Assembly: GCA_018266255.1 (NCBI GenBank)
Contig: JAFEAT010000014.1
Span: forward strand, 1 to 64,000
Reading direction: 5' to 3'
From: Cyanobacteria bacterium SZAS-4
GTDB taxonomy: Bacteria > Cyanobacteriota > Vampirovibrionia > Obscuribacterales > Obscuribacteraceae
DNA: 64,000 nucleotides
Shown: in pieces, positions 52,375 to 61,468 of the stretch
Position numbering within the stretch: position 1 is the stretch's first letter
Layout of the letters: each line of letters starts with the position of its first letter
The notes under the pieces: model-generated
Database searches by the model: none
The model's input: the letters and a program-made list of their open reading frames with translations, nothing else
Told to the model about the DNA's origin: nothing
Program-made: the position numbers and the translations under genes

Positions 52375-55300
52375 TCAGTCGTTGACGTACAACTGGTCGA
52401 GAGCAGAGTATCCGCGCACCTGGTTTGTGTACATTCCCTCCAGGCTGACAGGATTGACCTGAATGTTACCCGGCAATTCAAGGCGAATCATCGTGTGGAA
52501 TTCAGACTTCCCTTGCGGCAACGTTGCTCCGAAGTAGACGATGCGGTCGTCGAGAATATCTTGATGTGTCCACCAGTTGCTACCCCAATCACCATCGATG
52601 CCAGGCTTGCTGTCTGTCTCTTCGGCGGCATTGTCTGCAGAATCATCAACAACTTCAGCGCCGCTTGGTAGTGCCGCTTGCACGATGATGTATGGCAGCG
52701 TCACAGGCGATTCCACAATCGTCTTCATCATCACCGTTTCACCGGCTTTGATTTTGCCGTCTGTGATTTCCTTCGTGTGGAAGTGCACCGAGCCATCACT
52801 GGATGTTGTTCCAGGTACAAGTCTGAAGAACTTGCGTGTGATGGAGAGCCCTTGAGGTAGTCCTTTGGCTACACTCTGATCTCCTGCTTTCAATTTACGG
52901 AAGTAGGTGATCAAGCTGTTCCAATACATTCTGCCGGGTCCGTCTTTGGAGATTGACAGTGTGGATCTCGACTCAGGAATAGGCACCTGGATCGTTTTTT
53001 GACTCTGATAGAGGTTCTCTTCATTCGATACGAAATCAGCGAGAGCTTTTTGATCGAATCTGACACGTGCGTTGAAATTTCCCTTGCCGAGAAGATTTCG
53101 TGATTGCAACTCATCTTGCATCAATACAAGGAATACTTCAGCTGTGGTCTTAGTGTTATCCCAACCGTCTTTACCGCGTTGGAGCAAAATCCACTTCTTG
53201 ATTGATTCGATGCGAGCAAAGTTGTTCGGTTCCATTGCTAGCACGGCTTTCAATCCGAGTGCAGTCGATTCTACACTGGTGAAGCGGTAAGTGTAGTCTT
53301 CGTCATTCTTCAGTCCGAGTTTGACGTAGAGTGCGTGATTGTGCTCCCAATTGGTGAATTCAGTGGTTGCATTGGCCATCTGTATCAGGCGGTCGTAGAA
53401 TATTTTGGCAGTTGCATCATCTTTTGTTTGATGGAATGCAAGAGCAAGATATGCCACTGCTTCTGGTGCCGTGTGATTGAGTTCTTTCAACACCAGCGTC
53501 TTTGTGGCGGCTGGAATTGGTTCTTTCCAGAAGCTAAGAGTGTAGAGCATGCGAGCGAAGTCTACTTTCGTTTCGCGGTATACCCAGTCATTCTTCACGA
53601 TTTTGGGATCAGCCAGTTGTTTGGCTAGCTCTACCGAAGATGTTTTCAGCCACTTTCTGCCGCCGTTGATCAATTCGTCGCCGGGCTTGTAGCCAACTTC
53701 TTTCAACATGCGCAATCCATCTACGACCAGTGAGGTTAGATAGATATTGCTGTTGTCGGTCGCCCACCAGCCCCAACCGCCGTCGTTGTGATGGTAGTCG
53801 AGTAGTTTTTGCATCGATTGTTTGTAAGCAACTTCGAATCTGTCGGAATCACTCTTCAGAACCGGTTGATGCAGTTTGATCTGCAATTCCTTGGCTACGA
53901 TAGATGGAACCAACTTGCTCATCGTCTGCTCGGTGCAGCCATATGGATAGTCGATCAAAGCGCCGAAATTGCCGAGTACTGGACCAATCGAGGAACTAGC
54001 CAGGCTCAGCTCATACTTCGCCGTGCTGCGTTCTGCGTCAGAGCTGAGACCAACCGGAATGTCGAAGGTCTTGCTTGGTTCAGTCACCACACCAGACTTT
54101 GCAGAGAAGGTAAGTATTCCCAGCGGTCTGATCGGCAGCTTCGTTTCGAGTGCATCGCTGACGGTTGAACCGATCGCCTTGCACTGTACGACTCCTTTTC
54201 CTGAACCTGTGATTTGCACAGGCCAACTGAATCGAGTTGCTTTTTGCGGAGCGACTTCCACTTTCTGTGTCAGTGGCGTATCAGTTTTGAACTGACTAGA
54301 CATTGACACGGTCAGGTTGACGCTCTGCGGTAGATCGGAGTAGTTGTGAACGATCGCGCTGACCTGGCCTTCGTCTCCCTGACTGAAGAATCGGGGTAAG
54401 GCTAATCGCAGAATCAAATCTTGAGTAGAAATTACTTTCTGCGTTTCTGCTCCGACACCTGTCTTCATGTCGATACCACGCACGGTGGCGCGCCATGTCG
54501 TCAGATTATCCGGCAGCTTGATGCTCGCGACAGCCACGCCTTTCGCGTCTGTCGTGATATCTGGTATCCATGCGGCAGTGTCCTTGAAATCCTTTCGCAT
54601 TTTAGGCTCTGCTTTGTCTGGACCACCCGATAACTCTTCGGGGAAAGTGCACACCGTCTGCACTTCATTTTCTCGTCGAGTGTAGAAGAACTTGCGAATG
54701 TCTTCTGCGGTCTCGGCACGAATTGCGTAGATACTTTCATCGACTACGCCAAGCGACAGGTCTGTGTTGGCGGCGGGCGTGCCGTCGTTATGCTTGGCTG
54801 TGATTGTGTATTTAACGGTTTCACCAGGTTTGTATTTTGGCTTATCGCTTTCAATTGCAATCTTGAGGAAGTTGTTTTCAGGCGAAACCTGAATCATCTT
54901 TTCTTGCGTGTAGAACTTGTGGTGCTTATCGACCAGGGTGGCGGAGAAGAAGACGTTTGGTGCGTACTCTTCCTTGATCGGAACCTCGATCAGTTGAGCA
55001 GTTGCGCTCATCTTCACGGCTTTGATGTTGTAGATGCGTGGACCTTCTGTGGAGATAACCGCTTCCACTCCGTCATCGCCGCTCACAGGAGCCGTGATCA
55101 TGATTTTGGCGACGTCACCGACTCGATAGACTTGTTTGTCCATCTTGATCGACATCACTTCGCTTTCTGCGTCTTCTCCGTAGCGGATATACGGACTGCG
55201 ATAGTTGGCAATCCACAGAGTGCTGCTGTCGAAGATGAAGTGGTTTCCTGAATCTCTTGCTTCCGCTGAGACGTAGAACGTATCGGATGGCCACTGCTCT

Positions 55301-57369
55301 TTCGTTGGCATCACCGCCTGCGCCATACCCATGGCGTCAGTAACCACTTTCTGGTCGGCCAGGTATTCGCGTTGAAGATACGTGTGTTTAACTGAATCCC
55401 AGGGCCATCTTGCAATTCTCACCGTTACTGCTTTGTTTGCAACCGGCTTGCCCTCGTAGTCAATTGCTTGCACTGAAACTGGAACCGATTCGCCAACCTT
55501 TGCCACATATGTGTCGGGCTTGACAAAGAGTGCGAAGTCACCGGCGGTGGCTAACATAGTTCCGCTGCCAGTCACAGTCATACGACTGATATCGGTAACT
55601 TCTACATCGACTTTATAGTTTTTGTCGAGATAACTGGAGTCGTATGGTTTGGCAGGATCGATGTTTTCTGCGATCGTGTCAACATCAACAATTGCATCAC
55701 CATTTTCGTCGAGCTGCACGTAGCCGTCTTTGAGGAAGTCGCCACCATAGGTGCCACTATTCATGTCCGAGCCTTCCCAATCATCAAAGAAGTTGAAGTA
55801 GCTTGGACGTTTAGTCAAATTGTATCGCAGACTCCAATTGGTTGAATCGTAGATTGAATATTTGACGCGCGCATTGGCGACCGCTCCACCGAAGTAATAG
55901 CTGGCGTGCACTTTCATTTTGCCTTTTTGCCCGGCAATTACACGCGGTGTAATCGGCGTTACTTCCACTTGATATTCAGGTTTTCTGTATTGAGCAATTT
56001 CGAAATATTCGTATGCAGTCGAACCGTCAGGATAGGTCAAATTGATGCTGTAGCCGCCAGTTTTGCCATCGATCGGAACTTGCACGAGTCCGTGGAACGC
56101 GCCATGAGCATTAGTTGTCACCTCGCCTGTCGAGAGGCTGTTGCCCTCAGGATCCTTTACTTCCATGTCGAGCGTGATGCCGGCGCCTGGATTTTTATAG
56201 CCATTGATTGTTTTCTCGCGCGCCAAACCTTTGAAATAAACCGTCTGACCGAGGCGATAGACAGGTCGATCTGTGTAGCAGTATGTTCTGTATCTGTCGC
56301 CTTCGCTGTTGTAGAAGTTGACGTCGCCGAAGGCGTGATTGGCTTCAAACTTGCCGACTACCGCCAGAGTATTGCTGCCTGTCTGGTGCTGCTCAGCGTC
56401 GTTGAATGGAATATGCAGGAAACCATCTGCGCCTGTTTTTCCAGCTTTAGGCACGGTCATATCGAAGCCTAAATTTATGGTGGCACCGGCGACTGGTTTC
56501 AATGTCACTAGATTGATGGCGCGAACAACAGTTTCGTTTGGTGCTTTCTTTACGATCAATCCCAGGTCGGTGACTGTGAAGAAGCTGTAGTCTGCCGGCG
56601 GTGGTGCACCGTTGGTTGAAACGCCTGTTGCCTCCATCACATAATCGCCAGGTGCAAGGGCGTGATCGAATTTGAAGTGTGCGCTGGAACTGTCATCTGA
56701 ATCGCTAACTAAAGGACGTGTAAATTCGGCGGTTGTCACATCTTTTGTGAAAGGTTTGACAAACCCCTTGCCCTGGTCGACAACGAGACGGAAGTCTGAG
56801 CCTAGAGTGAAATGAGGAGTATCCTTGGTGAACGCGAAAATATCTTTTTTGAAAATTCTGACTTTTGTTTCGCGCACACCTGTTCCGTTGACCCAGAAGC
56901 TGGGCACTTCTTTGGTCGTGAAAACGCGCAGATTCGCACCAACAGAAATGCTTGGCTGAATCAAAGCCATTTTGACAGGACTCGGCAACTTAGTGACTGC
57001 CGATTCCTCAACCATTAAATTGTCTACGTACTCATTGCCGAAGCCTGGAGCACGCACTTTGATTTGATATTCACCAATTGGCAGTTGATCGATTTTGAAG
57101 GTGCCATCGGGTTTGACCCAAACTCCTCGCTCATCAGATTGAGTGCCACGTGGACCGATAGCGATTACATACGCTTTGTTTTTTGTCAGATCATATGAAT
57201 ACAATCCAAACTTTTTTTGCTGCAGTGCAATTGAGCCAGCTAGCGATCCCGTCGGCTTATCGAGATAGACCGCCACACCCAACAACATCAGCACCTGCAG
57301 AATAATAAACTGCCAGGAGATCAGGACGTTGCCCTTGGTCGAACGAAGCGCACTTTCATTTGAATACAT
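52375..57369 (-). CDS. Bacterial alpha-2-macroglobulin with thioester
   Basis: A 1664-residue protein. An N-terminal membrane helix (about residues 17-36) replaces the lipobox of the E. coli homologue, and a carboxypeptidase-regulatory-like domain follows (FKIDQLPIGEYQIKVRAPG). A run of MG domains follows, and the thioester motif is C1145-T-E-Q1148 in YGCTEQ, with a thioester-domain helical toroid after it (HNDGGWGWWATDN). These proteins trap proteases at the cell surface. Its start overlaps the AMMECR1-domain gene's stop by 14 bases. It is divergent from a transpeptidase, as E. coli-type A2M genes lie next to pbpC. Length is normal for bacterial forms. Confidence 0.92.
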   Translation of the reverse strand: MYSNESALRSTKGNVLISWQFIILQVLMLLGVAVYLDKPTGSLAGSIALQQKKFGLYSYDLTKNKAYVIAIGPRGTQSDERGVWVKPDGTFKIDQLPIGEYQIKVRAPGFGNEYVDNLMVEESAVTKLPSPVKMALIQPSISVGANLRVFTTKEVPSFWVNGTGVRETKVRIFKKDIFAFTKDTPHFTLGSDFRLVVDQGKGFVKPFTKDVTTAEFTRPLVSDSDDSSSAHFKFDHALAPGDYVMEATGVSTNGAPPPADYSFFTVTDLGLIVKKAPNETVVRAINLVTLKPVAGATINLGFDMTVPKAGKTGADGFLHIPFNDAEQHQTGSNTLAVVGKFEANHAFGDVNFYNSEGDRYRTYCYTDRPVYRLGQTVYFKGLAREKTINGYKNPGAGITLDMEVKDPEGNSLSTGEVTTNAHGAFHGLVQVPIDGKTGGYSINLTYPDGSTAYEYFEIAQYRKPEYQVEVTPITPRVIAGQKGKMKVHASYYFGGAVANARVKYSIYDSTNWSLRYNLTKRPSYFNFFDDWEGSDMNSGTYGGDFLKDGYVQLDENGDAIVDVDTIAENIDPAKPYDSSYLDKNYKVDVEVTDISRMTVTGSGTMLATAGDFALFVKPDTYVAKVGESVPVSVQAIDYEGKPVANKAVTVRIARWPWDSVKHTYLQREYLADQKVVTDAMGMAQAVMPTKEQWPSDTFYVSAEARDSGNHFIFDSSTLWIANYRSPYIRYGEDAESEVMSIKMDKQVYRVGDVAKIMITAPVSGDDGVEAVISTEGPRIYNIKAVKMSATAQLIEVPIKEEYAPNVFFSATLVDKHHKFYTQEKMIQVSPENNFLKIAIESDKPKYKPGETVKYTITAKHNDGTPAANTDLSLGVVDESIYAIRAETAEDIRKFFYTRRENEVQTVCTFPEELSGGPDKAEPKMRKDFKDTAAWIPDITTDAKGVAVASIKLPDNLTTWRATVRGIDMKTGVGAETQKVISTQDLILRLALPRFFSQGDEGQVSAIVHNYSDLPQSVNLTVSMSSQFKTDTPLTQKVEVAPQKATRFSWPVQITGSGKGVVQCKAIGSTVSDALETKLPIRPLGILTFSAKSGVVTEPSKTFDIPVGLSSDAERSTAKYELSLASSSIGPVLGNFGALIDYPYGCTEQTMSKLVPSIVAKELQIKLHQPVLKSDSDRFEVAYKQSMQKLLDYHHNDGGWGWWATDNSNIYLTSLVVDGLRMLKEVGYKPGDELINGGRKWLKTSSVELAKQLADPKIVKNDWVYRETKVDFARMLYTLSFWKEPIPAATKTLVLKELNHTAPEAVAYLALAFHQTKDDATAKIFYDRLIQMANATTEFTNWEHNHALYVKLGLKNDEDYTYRFTSVESTALGLKAVLAMEPNNFARIESIKKWILLQRGKDGWDNTKTTAEVFLVLMQDELQSRNLLGKGNFNARVRFDQKALADFVSNEENLYQSQKTIQVPIPESRSTLSISKDGPGRMYWNSLITYFRKLKAGDQSVAKGLPQGLSITRKFFRLVPGTTSSDGSVHFHTKEITDGKIKAGETVMMKTIVESPVTLPYIIVQAALPSGAEVVDDSADNAAEETDSKPGIDGDWGSNWWTHQDILDDRIVYFGATLPQGKSEFHTMIRLELPGNIQVNPVSLEGMYTNQVRGYSALDQLYVND

Positions 57370-58042
57370 CTGCTTTGATCCTGTAAATCTGGCAAGTTTG
57401 GGTTGATGGGATTCCGGCTTTTAGTTTGCACATAACAAGTTGGTAGTGGGCGTCAATTGCTTCACCGGGCAATATCACGGCGCTTTTGCCGCCGGCGCGA
57501 ACCATCAGTCCATAAATCAGTGGATTCTGGTCGCGCATTGAACCGATCGGTTCGACTGCGCGTACAACGGTGACTTGAGGTTTGAGAAATTGCCATTCGC
57601 TCGCTTTGATTTTTTTGTAGCGGTATTCCTTGGAAAGCGCTGACTCAGTTGTATATACGGCACCGACGACAAGATTAGGATACTGCGGATACATTGACCC
57701 CCAGCACGCTCTAGTTTTGCCTTTTCGACTCAACGTGACAAACAATCCGGCTGGCTTTTTGAATTTGTTTGGCACCACAAATGATTGCGCCAGTTCGTCG
57801 AAATTTTTGTATTGAGTAGGTTCACCAAAGTGCAGTGCCAAAGTTTGACGCACAACCTCAGGAAGAGAATCAGCTGTTTGAATTGCAAATGCTGATTGAC
57901 AGCTCAGTGATGAGATCAGCAAAATTTTCAGCAGCATGAAACGAGAGCGCAAATCAATCTCCAACAAATTTTGAAGAACGTGTTTCCCTTTGCAACTATT
58001 ATCTTGATCAACCATTAAACTGGTGAGATGAGGGTGTTTCAT
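57356..58042 (-). CDS. Secreted AMMECR1-domain protein
   Basis: A 228-residue protein. Residues about 36-54 (LLKILLISSLSCQSAFA) look like a signal peptide, so the true start may be the ATG at 57937. The body matches AMMECR1 domains: LFVTLSRKGKTRACWGSM (the LRGCIG-type motif), LVVGAVYTTESALSKEYRYK and IYGLMVRAGGKSAVILPGEA. AMMECR1 proteins are usually cytoplasmic with unknown catalysis, so an exported one is unusual. Its stop overlaps the A2M start, so translation is probably coupled. Location and coupling suggest an envelope role alongside A2M. Confidence 0.75.
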   Translation of the reverse strand: MKHPHLTSLMVDQDNSCKGKHVLQNLLEIDLRSRFMLLKILLISSLSCQSAFAIQTADSLPEVVRQTLALHFGEPTQYKNFDELAQSFVVPNKFKKPAGLFVTLSRKGKTRACWGSMYPQYPNLVVGAVYTTESALSKEYRYKKIKASEWQFLKPQVTVVRAVEPIGSMRDQNPLIYGLMVRAGGKSAVILPGEAIDAHYQLVMCKLKAGIPSTQTCQIYRIKADVFK

Positions 58043-58113
58043 TCCTGTCAGATCACTGTGAAGGGCATGTTAAAACGGGAACCTTGCCAATAATTCAAGC
58101 CTGGAAGGCATTC

Positions 58114-59115
58114 ATGTCCACCGATGAAACAGAATCAAGCAATAGTATAGGGCGCAGGCGCTTCTTAAAGTCCATATTTGGATTGGGCGCAATGATCGAA
58201 GAATCGGTTGAAGCCAAGACGGAAGAGTCCTCAACGACGCATGGATCAGCAAAGCGACAGGGCGCTGCAAAGACCCAAGGATCTGCAAAGACGCCAGGAG
58301 CGACGTCGCCCGCGCCAGTCTTTATCTGGGCTGATCTGAAAACTGGTCAGGTCGGTTTCCCAACCGGTCTGAACCTGGGAGTCGGCATGCCTGGCTCGAC
58401 GATGAAGTTGGTAGCAGCGGCGGCACTGCATGATGAGGGTTTGATCAGTCCGAATCAAATTTACGAGTGTTCGGGCCACATCACTTTGCACAAAGAGACT
58501 TTCAACTGTTTGCATGCGCACGGTCGTGTCAATTTGACTCATGCGATCGCAAAGTCTTGCAATGTGTTTTTTGTGCAAGCGGCAGAGAAATTGCATACGA
58601 CTACTTTCTTGCAGTATGCGAAAAAGTTTGGCTTGGATCAGCCTGTAGCCGGGCGAAAATCAGGCGCTTTCCCCGCTAAAGCAAACGGACCGTCTTATCG
58701 TTACGTGTTGGGACTCGCTCCCGATATGCAACCGAATGCTCTGCAAATTTTGCGCATAGCGGCAATTGTTGCCACCAGGGGTGATGTTCCATTTCTGCAC
58801 AGTGCCGAAGATCCAGCTGACGGAAATAGGTTTCATCTGGAATTGTCCGACGGCACTTGGCACAGATTGCAGCAGGGCATGGAATTGGCGTGCACGGAAG
58901 GAACGGCTCAAAAGCTCGACCCAGAAAATAAATTGCACATTGCTGCGAAGACCGGAACGGCACCGTTGGGCACCAAATTTTCGTCTTGGATTACAGGATA
59001 CTTTCCAACGGAAAATCCTAAGCATGCGTTCGTTCTCAATTCATCTGCAGGCACGAGTCAGGAAGCAGCTGTTCCTCAATCGCATAAGTTTCTATTTGCC
59101 ACCACGTGGCCATGA
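58114..59115 (+). CDS. Tat-exported penicillin-binding transpeptidase-like protein
   Basis: A 333-residue protein. The ATG at 58114 has GGAAGG 6 bases upstream; the longer frame from TTG 58084 lacks it. A twin-arginine leader is visible (GRRRFLKSIFGLGAMIEE) in residues 9-27, then an Ala/Thr linker of about 45 residues. The transpeptidase domain has S95-x-x-K98 (GSTMK), S148-x-N150 (KSCN) and K279-T-G-T282, the three PBP motifs in the right order. No glycosyltransferase domain is present. It is divergent from the A2M/AMMECR1 pair, recalling A2M-pbpC neighbours. Export by Tat instead of Sec is unusual for a transpeptidase. Confidence 0.8.
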   Translation: MSTDETESSNSIGRRRFLKSIFGLGAMIEESVEAKTEESSTTHGSAKRQGAAKTQGSAKTPGATSPAPVFIWADLKTGQVGFPTGLNLGVGMPGSTMKLVAAAALHDEGLISPNQIYECSGHITLHKETFNCLHAHGRVNLTHAIAKSCNVFFVQAAEKLHTTTFLQYAKKFGLDQPVAGRKSGAFPAKANGPSYRYVLGLAPDMQPNALQILRIAAIVATRGDVPFLHSAEDPADGNRFHLELSDGTWHRLQQGMELACTEGTAQKLDPENKLHIAAKTGTAPLGTKFSSWITGYFPTENPKHAFVLNSSAGTSQEAAVPQSHKFLFATTWP

Positions 59116-59203
59116 TATTGAGACTAGCACTGATTTAACTGCCACAACTGATAATGGTGGGTATGTATTCATTAATCGCTTGATGATTTTGGAGAAACGA
59201 CTC

Positions 59204-60403
59204 GTGTTGCCAATGAAAACAATCAAGCAATCGTTCAAGCGCTGGTTTTTCTATCCCCTCATGTGGGTGGTAGTGACGATTGTCGGTCTGTTGGCGCAGC
59301 AATATTTTGTGGCTGCGCTGTGTTGTTCAGTGGCGATTTGCATGTTAATCGTCAATACCATTCCGTCGATTGTCTTGGAACTTGCACAGCAAGAAATTTT
59401 GGCTGGACACTTTTCTCAAGGGGAAAAGCTTGCTCGATTCGGTATGGAGTGGTGCAAAATATTCTTCATCGGGCCAACGCGCAGGCTGCCCAGATCGATA
59501 TCTTATGACCAATTGTTCAAAGATAATCTCTCCGCCGCTTTGATGATCACCGGAAAGTTTTCAGATGCGATCGCCGTTGACAAAGAAATTCTTGCAGAAC
59601 TTGAGAAGCAGGGTGACACTGCGGGTGCAGCCAACGCTCGCAACAGTCTTGCACTTTGCTATTTATGGTTGGGTGATTTGAAAGAATCAGAACGCTTGAT
59701 CGATTCAGCAATCGTTATTTTAGAAAATTTGGAACGCAATGCTGTTAAAGCGGGCGAGAGTATCAAGGACGTTCATACAAGCCGTCTTGCATACGCATTG
59801 CATGTGAAGGCGACACTTCTTGAGAAAACAAGAAATTATGCCGCAGCCGAAGTCGTTGCACAAAAGGCAATTGATACATTCAAAAAACTGTATGACGAGA
59901 ATTCATTTGAAATGACCTCTCACTTTGTTCTGCACGGATCGATTCTGTTGCGCCTGAATCGATTTGACGGGGCTGAAAGCAATCTCCAAAAAGCTTTTAG
60001 AATCCGGCACATGTTGCTTCCACCTGAGCATCCTCTTTTGTCATCTGTTGATAAAGAAGTTGGGCGACTCTACACCGAGACCGGTAGATTGGCTCTAGCC
60101 GAACCGCTTCTGCGAAGCGCGCTGCAATCGCTGCTTGCACTTGCCAATGGTGAGCATCCAGACTTGCCTGAATACAAAGGTGACCTGGCCAGACTCTTGG
60201 TCAAAAGGAAAAATTTTGTGGAGGCCGAGAAACTGCTCACTGAAGCTCTAGAGCAGCGAGAACGTCAGAGCACGGCTAATCATCCGGATCTGATCGACTT
60301 TTTGTTATCGCTTTCTGAGATTGCAAGTGCCAATGGTGATTCAAGCAAAGCAACTTCGTTGACCGCCAGGGCCGGAACTATTCTGGCGCTGTTAAGAGCT
60401 TGA
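59204..60403 (+). CDS. Membrane-anchored TPR protein
   Basis: A 399-residue protein. The GTG at 59204 has GGAG 9 bases upstream; ATGs at 59183 and 59213 are alternatives. The frame open upstream into the transpeptidase gene is an overlap of reading frames, not a fusion. Two adjacent hydrophobic segments lie at about residues 16-60 (WFFYPLMWVVVTIVGLLAQQ and CCSVAICMLIVN). About seven TPR-like units follow (for example KLYDENSFEMTSHFVLHGSILLRLNRFDGAESNLQKA split). The pattern with paired Glu/Leu-rich repeats is like NB-ARC-associated TPRs. Partner unknown. It is convergent to the UspA gene. Confidence 0.75.
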   Translation: MLPMKTIKQSFKRWFFYPLMWVVVTIVGLLAQQYFVAALCCSVAICMLIVNTIPSIVLELAQQEILAGHFSQGEKLARFGMEWCKIFFIGPTRRLPRSISYDQLFKDNLSAALMITGKFSDAIAVDKEILAELEKQGDTAGAANARNSLALCYLWLGDLKESERLIDSAIVILENLERNAVKAGESIKDVHTSRLAYALHVKATLLEKTRNYAAAEVVAQKAIDTFKKLYDENSFEMTSHFVLHGSILLRLNRFDGAESNLQKAFRIRHMLLPPEHPLLSSVDKEVGRLYTETGRLALAEPLLRSALQSLLALANGEHPDLPEYKGDLARLLVKRKNFVEAEKLLTEALEQRERQSTANHPDLIDFLLSLSEIASANGDSSKATSLTARAGTILALLRA

Positions 60404-60408
60404 GTTTG

Positions 60409-61254
60409 TTAGGTATTTCTGATTACTTCGACTGGGCAAGGTGCTTGCAGCACTACTTCCTGTGAAACGCTGCCAAGCCAAAGCTTTGACAGACCACCGT
60501 GACCTCGCGAACCCATTACGATTAGCTGTGCGTCCCAATCGCTTGCCTTCTTCAAAATCTGCTCACCAGGAGCGCCTTCAAGAACTTGTGTTGTGATTTT
60601 GTTGGATAGGACTTTGTTTAATTTCTCGCCTGAATTCGTGAGAAATTTTTGAGTGTGGTCGATAGCTTTAGATCTTTCCAGTGCCAGACTGCTTTTGTAC
60701 AGCGCGCTGAATCCGTCTCCGCCATCTGCGAGAGGATTGAGAACGCCGACCAACTTGATTTCAGTCTCTTTCGGCCACGGTAATTTGACAATCCATTCGA
60801 GTGCTTTGCGAGAGTGATCTGAATTGTCGACGGCAACAAGAACTCGCTGCAATCTCAGATCTCCGACTCCGCCAGGACGTCGTGCTATCAATGTCGAGCA
60901 AGAGCCATATAACAGAACCGTCTGTGAGACGCTGCCCAGAAGGATTCGAGCTAACCCACGTCGTCCGCGTGCGCCCATCACTACTAAGTCAGCCGGCCAA
61001 TTGGCTGCTTGTTCCAGGATCGTATCTTTGCTTTCGCCGATTATGACGGCACTAGATACGGTGGCATGAGGAATTTTTTTCTTGACACGGTCTACTACAG
61101 TAGCAACAAATTTTTCTCCTTCGCCAACCGATATGATCAGGTCAACGACCGAGAGGATTTTGATTTCAGTGCCTTCCGGCCATTCCCGCATAAGCAGTAC
61201 ATCAATGGGAACTCTCGAATGTTCTGAGTTATCGACCGGAACTAAAACTTTCAC
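60409..61254 (-). CDS. Tandem universal stress protein
   Basis: A 281-residue protein with two UspA domains (about residues 1-135 and 137-281). Each ends in an ATP-binding type motif, GARGRRGLARILLGSVS and GSRGHGGLSKLWLGSVS, of the G-2x-G-9x-G-S/T form. Both start with a strand plus aspartate (VLVPVDNSEHS, VLVAVDNSDHS). UspA proteins bind ATP or nucleotide second messengers and help in stress survival. It is divergent from the SpoIID-domain gene and convergent with the TPR gene, with the stop codons 5 bp apart. Confidence 0.92.
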   Translation of the reverse strand: MKVLVPVDNSEHSRVPIDVLLMREWPEGTEIKILSVVDLIISVGEGEKFVATVVDRVKKKIPHATVSSAVIIGESKDTILEQAANWPADLVVMGARGRRGLARILLGSVSQTVLLYGSCSTLIARRPGGVGDLRLQRVLVAVDNSDHSRKALEWIVKLPWPKETEIKLVGVLNPLADGGDGFSALYKSSLALERSKAIDHTQKFLTNSGEKLNKVLSNKITTQVLEGAPGEQILKKASDWDAQLIVMGSRGHGGLSKLWLGSVSQEVVLQAPCPVEVIRNT

Positions 61255-61468
61255 GGGATCTCTGCGGCTGTTGAGGGGGTGCAGACAAAACTAAAGCCGC
61301 GATATCTGCAGATGCAATACATAGCTCATTGACATGAGAGATGTAAAGGCGTTGGACGTTTTTGCGCTGGAACAAAATTTCACCTTCGAGTTTCGATGTT
61401 CGCTAGGTGCGTGCAGAAGCTTGCCGGTGCGCTGTGCATAAGCTAGACTGCGTCGCATCTTGCTTCTC

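Noticed and set aside
58766..59203. Fusion of the transpeptidase and TPR proteins through the open overlapping frame
   Set aside because: The overlap is in another frame; the transpeptidase ends at its own stop at 59115, and the TPR protein has its own start signals after that.
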